A stretch of 5,195 nucleotides of DNA from an uncultured Oscillospiraceae bacterium (lineage in GTDB: Bacteria; Bacillota; Clostridia; Oscillospirales; Acutalibacteraceae): the NCBI GenBank assembly GCA_900543305.1, contig UQQZ01000122.1, forward strand, positions 1-5,195. Direction: 5' to 3'. A program made the position numbers and the translations under genes. This document shows positions 4,185-5,195 of this stretch, one piece after another (position 1 is the stretch's first letter; every line of letters starts with the position of its first letter). The notes below the pieces were generated by a model, which was not told the DNA's origin, made no database searches, and saw nothing but the letters and a program-made list of their open reading frames with translations.

Positions 4185-5195
4185 TTATTGGGCATCGGGC
4201 TCCAGGACCAGAGTTTCATCCTCCTGGGGCTGCTGAGCGGAAGCCGCCACAATGGACTTTTTCTTCCAGCGGCCTACCCGATAGGCAATGGTGGTGAGAA
4301 CAGCGCCCATGAGCCAAGAAATCAACAGGGACACAAACAGGGGATCCGGCGTGCCGGAACCTACAGCGCCACCCTCAGGCCGGGTGAGGAATTCCAATCC
4401 GTAGGCAATGGGCACACGGATCACCACGGTGGTGATGATGGAAATCCACATGGGCATCATGGTGTCCCCTGCTCCCCGCATGACGCCGGACAAGGTCTGG
4501 GTCACGGCCATGGCAATATAACCCACTGCCAGAATCCGCAGCATCCGCATGCCGGTTTCAATCACCACAGGGGTAGAGGTGAACATCTGCATCAGGAATT
4601 GACCGAAGATCAAGATCAAGGCCACCAGCACCACCGAAACCGTCAAACCGATTTTCAAACCGTCCTTGGTGCCTTTTACCACCCGTTCCAGTTTCCCGGC
4701 ACCAATGTTTTGGCCGGTATAGGTGGTCATGGCAGTGCCGAAGGTGAAGTTGGGCATCATGGCAAATCCGTCCACCCGCATGACCACCGTATTGGCCGCG
4801 ATAACCGCCGTGCCGAAGGAGTTGGTCAAGGACTGGAGAATGATCATGGCAAAAGAGAAAATGGCCTGGGTCAAACCGCTGGGCAGACCCAACCGGATCA
4901 ACTGCTTCAAAAAGACAGCCTTGGGCCGCAGATGAGCCGGGGTGATATCCATCACATCCCGCATCCGCAGCAACCGGATCAGGCAAAGGGTTCCGGATAC
5001 CGCTTGGGAAATGATGGTGGCAATGGCCACGCCCGCTACCCCCCAGTGGAATACCACCACGAACAGAAGGTCCAGTACGATGTTGATGATGCACGCTATG
5101 ACAAGGAACAGCAGCGGCGTTTTGCTGTCGCCCAGGCCCTGAAGGATGCCGGAGTTGGCATTATACCCCAGGCTGCCGATCCGCCCGCCCAGCAC
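4185..5195 (-). CDS. MATE family efflux transporter, N-terminal part outside window
   Basis: Inner-membrane antiporter of the multidrug and toxic compound extrusion family, expected to export cationic drugs or metabolites using a Na+ or H+ gradient. 336 residues are visible of a usual 440-460, so about 100-120 at the N-terminus are missing and the first codon seen (GTG) is not the true start. Hydrophobic segments fall near 28-49, 52-75, 104-127, 129-157, 180-204, 218-239, 247-268 and 286-306. The pseudo-symmetric motif ILQGLGDSKTP (17-27) in the first half matches VMRGAGDTMMP (238-248) in the second, as expected for the two MATE bundles. GQNIGAGKLERV (161-172) is the classic MATE loop motif. 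The tail (311-336) starts with basic KKK and then becomes acidic, cytoplasmic by the positive-inside rule. Substrate cannot be read. A strong terminator follows. Confidence 0.93.
   Translation of the reverse strand: MLGGRIGSLGYNANSGILQGLGDSKTPLLFLVIACIINIVLDLLFVVVFHWGVAGVAIATIISQAVSGTLCLIRLLRMRDVMDITPAHLRPKAVFLKQLIRLGLPSGLTQAIFSFAMIILQSLTNSFGTAVIAANTVVMRVDGFAMMPNFTFGTAMTTYTGQNIGAGKLERVVKGTKDGLKIGLTVSVVLVALILIFGQFLMQMFTSTPVVIETGMRMLRILAVGYIAMAVTQTLSGVMRGAGDTMMPMWISIITTVVIRVPIAYGLEFLTRPEGGAVGSGTPDPLFVSLLISWLMGAVLTTIAYRVGRWKKKSIVAASAQQPQEDETLVLEPDAQ

Noticed and set aside
4558..5094. 178-codon His-rich minus-strand frame inside the MATE gene
   Set aside because: It is out of frame with a clear membrane transporter, and its composition is typical of a shadow frame.
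5193..5195. GTG at the right edge as the true start of the MATE gene
   Set aside because: The visible protein begins mid-family just before the GLGDSKTP motif, so the real N-terminus is beyond the window.

Overview
The window looks like a chromosomal segment from an anaerobic Gram-positive gut-type Clostridium relative, most likely in the Oscillospiraceae (Flavonifractor/Oscillibacter-like). The evidence is GC-rich coding DNA, strong GGAGG ribosome sites, sigma-A-like promoters, an SLH-anchored L,D-transpeptidase with choline-binding-type repeats, and a DUF3795 protein. This placement comes from protein style and was not tested by any search. No mobile element, CRISPR array, tRNA or rRNA was seen.

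Layout, left to right. (1) 1-1080, minus strand: a short single-domain PAS protein followed by gpsA (glycerol-3-phosphate dehydrogenase, running off the left edge). The two share a 4-base stop/start overlap and sit behind one extended -10 promoter. (2) 1081-1523: an intergenic region between divergent genes, holding the PAS-gpsA promoter, an unexplained hairpin plus T-run on the plus strand, and the promoter of the next gene with a 12-bp palindrome at its -35. (3) 1524-3494, plus strand: a 656-residue secreted, multi-domain L,D-transpeptidase. (4) 3528-3559: a terminator hairpin shared by converging genes. (5) 3566-3949, minus strand: a cysteine-rich DUF3795 protein with its own promoter. (6) 4015-4141: a non-coding stretch rich in inverted repeats. 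(7) 4142-5195, minus strand: a terminator and the C-terminal two thirds or more of a MATE-family multidrug/metabolite exporter, cut by the right edge.

Several genes concern the cell envelope: G3P supply for phospholipid and teichoic-type polymer synthesis (gpsA), peptidoglycan cross-linking (L,D-transpeptidase) and membrane export (MATE). Nothing shows that they form one pathway, and each has its own promoter or terminator. The most noteworthy items are the tight coupling of an output-less PAS sensor to gpsA, the half+2+half SLH arrangement joined to choline-binding-type repeats and a YkuD domain, and the non-coding structure in the two intergenic regions. I see no clear evidence of a wholly new system.
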